Positions 13,639 to 14,995 of a stretch of 14,995 nt of DNA are shown piece after piece. Position 1 is the first letter of the stretch; each line of letters starts with the position of its first letter. Made by a program: the position numbers and the translations under genes. The notes under the pieces were generated by a model. It had not been told where the DNA came from. It worked only from the letters and a program-made list of their open reading frames with translations, and did no database searches. Where the stretch lies: assembly GCA_020853455.1 (NCBI GenBank), contig JADYYV010000313.1:1-14995 (forward strand), in the 5' to 3' direction. The stretch is from Alphaproteobacteria bacterium (lineage in GTDB: Bacteria > Pseudomonadota > Alphaproteobacteria > Micavibrionales > UBA2020).

Positions 13639-14676
13639 CTAGTGACCGCGCTCTGGCTGCGTGGTGCGCTTGCTGCGGCCGGGCCATTTGTTGAAATCGA
13701 CGACTTCAGCGGACAGCTTGACCGATTCCTGGACCATCTGCAGTTCTTTCTCCTGAAAGGAGCGTTCAAACTTGATGAACCAGAGGAAATTTGCATTCGA
13801 GCGATCCTCGACCGTGGAATAGCACATATCGGTCGGCTGGCGCTGCGACTTCATGGACAGGTAGTTGCGGCCGTTCGGCATCTCGCCCAAGCGCGCGAAC
13901 AATTCCATGCTGACTTTCGGGCGCTTCATGCCCGCCTTCATATAGCCGTGCTCGTCCAGCAGCATCTGGTGAATGATGCGCTTGTCGTGCAGTTTCGTGC
14001 GGCTGTCTTCAAAAAACTTGTCGTATGCGGCGCGGCTCGCCTCGCCGTTGTTCAGCGTGCGGAAATCCGACTGCGCCTTCAGTTCGAAAATGCGGCTGAC
14101 ATCGGCGAGCGGGGTCGCGGTCAGGAAATCCCACGCTTCGGTTTCACCGGCCAGACGCAATTCCCATGCAACTTTCACGGAAACCATCAGCACATCAGCC
14201 TGTTGCGCGCGGTTGACCAAAATCGCCTCGTCGGGCTCAAAGCTCAACGGATTGACCAGCGCGCCGTTTTTATGCTGGCCGGCGCGGCGCAGTTCGCGCG
14301 TCAGCAGGTTCAGCAGATCGCCCTTCATGCGATAGGGATTGAGGGTGATAATGCGGTCGTCCCCGCGCACGTAAAACTGCGACGCTGGCGATTGCGTATC
14401 ATATATAATGGTCAGCGTTTCCGGCCTGGCATCCGCAATCAGGCTTTCGCCGGTGCGGCTTTGCAGCAGGATGCTTTTCAATTCTTCGACGGGAACGACA
14501 TCGGCCTGCCAGCCGTTCTTGTCACAGACGCGGTTCTGGTCTAAACGCCAGTCCAGCGCGGCGCGGTTGCTGAGATGGGTTTCTTTCGTGCGCAGGCGTT
14601 TCGCGGTATCGCGGAAGCCACGCTTTTCGGGTTTGCTTGTCTGGAACGTATCGTCCGTGCCCGCATCTTTGCCCAT
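13639..14676 (-). CDS. metallopeptidase-like paralogue with degenerate RELRR motif
   Basis: A 345-residue protein, apparently a paralogue of 575-1588 and of the downstream 12695-13588. The shared core is IITLNPYRMKGDLLNLLTRE (the peptidase has YIALNPYAPATDLALSLIHE), continuing LRRAGQHK against MRHVWQDK. HEMRH is thus RELRR at residues 127-131: the catalytic Glu position is kept but both zinc His are Arg. The third-ligand region READAHA reads QQADVLM, with Gln159 replacing Glu. Zinc binding is not expected. The N-terminal 45 residues are basic and polar and absent from the shorter paralogue; there is no signal peptide or membrane segment. The C-terminal half carries GEMPNGRNYLS, shared with the neighbour. 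The ATG at 14674-14676 follows AAAGGGTAGAGAG. It is the first gene of the two-gene unit. Function unknown. Confidence 0.75.
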   Translation of the reverse strand: MGKDAGTDDTFQTSKPEKRGFRDTAKRLRTKETHLSNRAALDWRLDQNRVCDKNGWQADVVPVEELKSILLQSRTGESLIADARPETLTIIYDTQSPASQFYVRGDDRIITLNPYRMKGDLLNLLTRELRRAGQHKNGALVNPLSFEPDEAILVNRAQQADVLMVSVKVAWELRLAGETEAWDFLTATPLADVSRIFELKAQSDFRTLNNGEASRAAYDKFFEDSRTKLHDKRIIHQMLLDEHGYMKAGMKRPKVSMELFARLGEMPNGRNYLSMKSQRQPTDMCYSTVEDRSNANFLWFIKFERSFQEKELQMVQESVKLSAEVVDFNKWPGRSKRTTQPERGH

Positions 14677-14687
14677 GCTCTCTACCC

Positions 14688-14718
14688 TTTATATTCTTGT
14701 CACACACACCGCTCTCAA
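14688..14718 (-). promoter_or_regulatory. possible promoter of the tandem paralogue unit
   Basis: On the minus strand TTGAGA (14713-14718, 5 of 6) and TATAAA (14688-14693, 5 of 6) are spaced by 19 bases, longer than ideal. The -10 ends 11 bases before the ATG, so the leader would be only about 4-5 bases, similar to the promoter at 1596-1624. Confidence 0.35.
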
Positions 14719-14792
14719 GAAATCAGGCTCCCCAGCCCTTTTTCCGCTCAAGCAAACAGCGAAACTTCCCTTACATTCATCATGGGGGGTAG

Positions 14793-14951
14793 ATGGTTAA
14801 CATCTCCTTTTACGAAGTAGAAATAGCAGCAATATTAGTTGATTACGGAAATAAAACCGACATTTTTGGGATAAAAGAACCACAGAATAAGAATAATCTT
14901 GCTGTAAATCGGCAAAATTTATTGATTTTCGTCAGTCATTCTCGGAATTGA
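14793..14951 (+). CDS. possible small ORF in the AT-rich region (weak)
   Basis: A 52-codon frame from ATG 14793 to TGA 14949-14951 (begins MVNISFYEVEIAAILVDYG, ends FVSHSRN). A GGGGGGT run lies just upstream but very close to the ATG. Codon use is AT-rich, unlike the neighbours. It may be a real small gene of foreign composition or a chance opening in AT-rich DNA; I favour chance. Confidence 0.15.
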   Translation: MVNISFYEVEIAAILVDYGNKTDIFGIKEPQNKNNLAVNRQNLLIFVSHSRN

Positions 14952-14995
14952 TTCGATTATCCCTAATCGGGACAAGCACTTAAGCTGCGCCAGCA

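Larger units (their letters stand above)
14677..14995. other. gene-poor AT-rich stretch at window end
   Basis: No convincing gene on either strand. From about 14790 to 14960 the base composition is clearly more AT-rich than the rest of the window. It holds two sequences 7 of 9 to the DnaA box TTATCCACA (TTATCCCAA on minus at 14866-14874 and TTATCCCTA on plus at 14957-14965), a one-mismatch IHF-like site on minus (14915-14927), and a minus-strand AAAAGGAG without a sensible following frame. A regulatory region, a horizontally acquired remnant or origin-like DNA are all possible. The next gene beyond 14995 is not visible. Confidence 0.5.

Noticed and set aside
13603..14544. Plus-strand 313-codon frame opposite the RELRR paralogue
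   Set aside because: The minus-strand gene has a good ribosome-binding site and homology to its neighbours; the plus-strand frame has neither.
6654..14971. Repeated 11-mer CCCTAATCGGG at 6654-6664 and 14961-14971
   Set aside because: Repeats of this length are expected many times by chance in a window of this size, and the flanks do not match.
1..14995. CRISPR arrays, tRNA or rRNA genes, insertion sequences
   Set aside because: No regularly spaced repeats, cloverleaf-like segments, rRNA-like stretches, transposase frames or terminal inverted repeats were seen.

Overview
The window looks like a chromosomal segment of an alphaproteobacterium. The clearest sign is the block mnmG-rsmG-parA-parB on the minus strand, interspersed with four parS centromere sites (core GTTTCACGTGAAAC). 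This gene order is typical of chromosomes in that class. GC-rich coding sequence, TTG/GTG starts and short sigma70-like promoters fit. The many small alpha-helical, signal-peptide-bearing or glycine/alanine-rich proteins of unknown function suggest a poorly characterised lineage. A Micavibrio-like group is possible, but that is a guess from memory and was not tested.

Layout. 1-536: 3' end of a Sel1-repeat gene (+). 575-1588: a predicted HExxH metallopeptidase resembling DUF6782-type proteins (-), with a strong promoter so close to its ATG that the mRNA may be leaderless. 1671-2030: a small Thr-rich secreted protein (-) and its terminator. 2142-6564: parB, parA, rsmG and mnmG (-), the chromosome-segregation and tRNA/rRNA-modification block. 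Two perfect parS sites lie in the rsmG-parA gap and two more lie inside rsmG. 6609-8417: three unrecognised genes; 6689 and 7147 (+) each have their own promoter, and 7147 converges with the hydrophobic 7858-8346 (-) on a perfect bidirectional terminator. 8436-10601: a thiolase and an adenosine/adenine deaminase-family gene (-), joined with no spacer. 10623-10657: a 9-bp inverted repeat in the divergent promoter region. 10708-11622: prmA (+). 11685-12362: a secreted Sel1-repeat protein (+). 12399-12611: a small unknown protein (-). 12695-14676: a two-gene minus-strand unit whose products are, by eye, paralogues of the 575-1588 metallopeptidase with degraded active sites. 14677-14995: an AT-rich stretch with no convincing gene.

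Working together. ParA and ParB with the parS cluster form the chromosome-partition machine, which places the window near, but not necessarily at, the replication origin. MnmG (with MnmE, not present here) modifies wobble uridines of tRNA, RsmG methylates 16S rRNA and PrmA methylates ribosomal protein L11, so translation maintenance is a second theme. The thiolase and the deaminase appear co-transcribed although their pathways differ.

The least explained content is the trio of metallopeptidase-fold genes: one with an intact HEMRH motif, and a tandem pair in which that motif reads RELRR or GALRR. This looks like one candidate enzyme and two pseudoenzymes. It is the best candidate here for an undescribed system, but its function cannot be read from the sequence. 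No rRNA, tRNA, CRISPR array or insertion sequence was seen.
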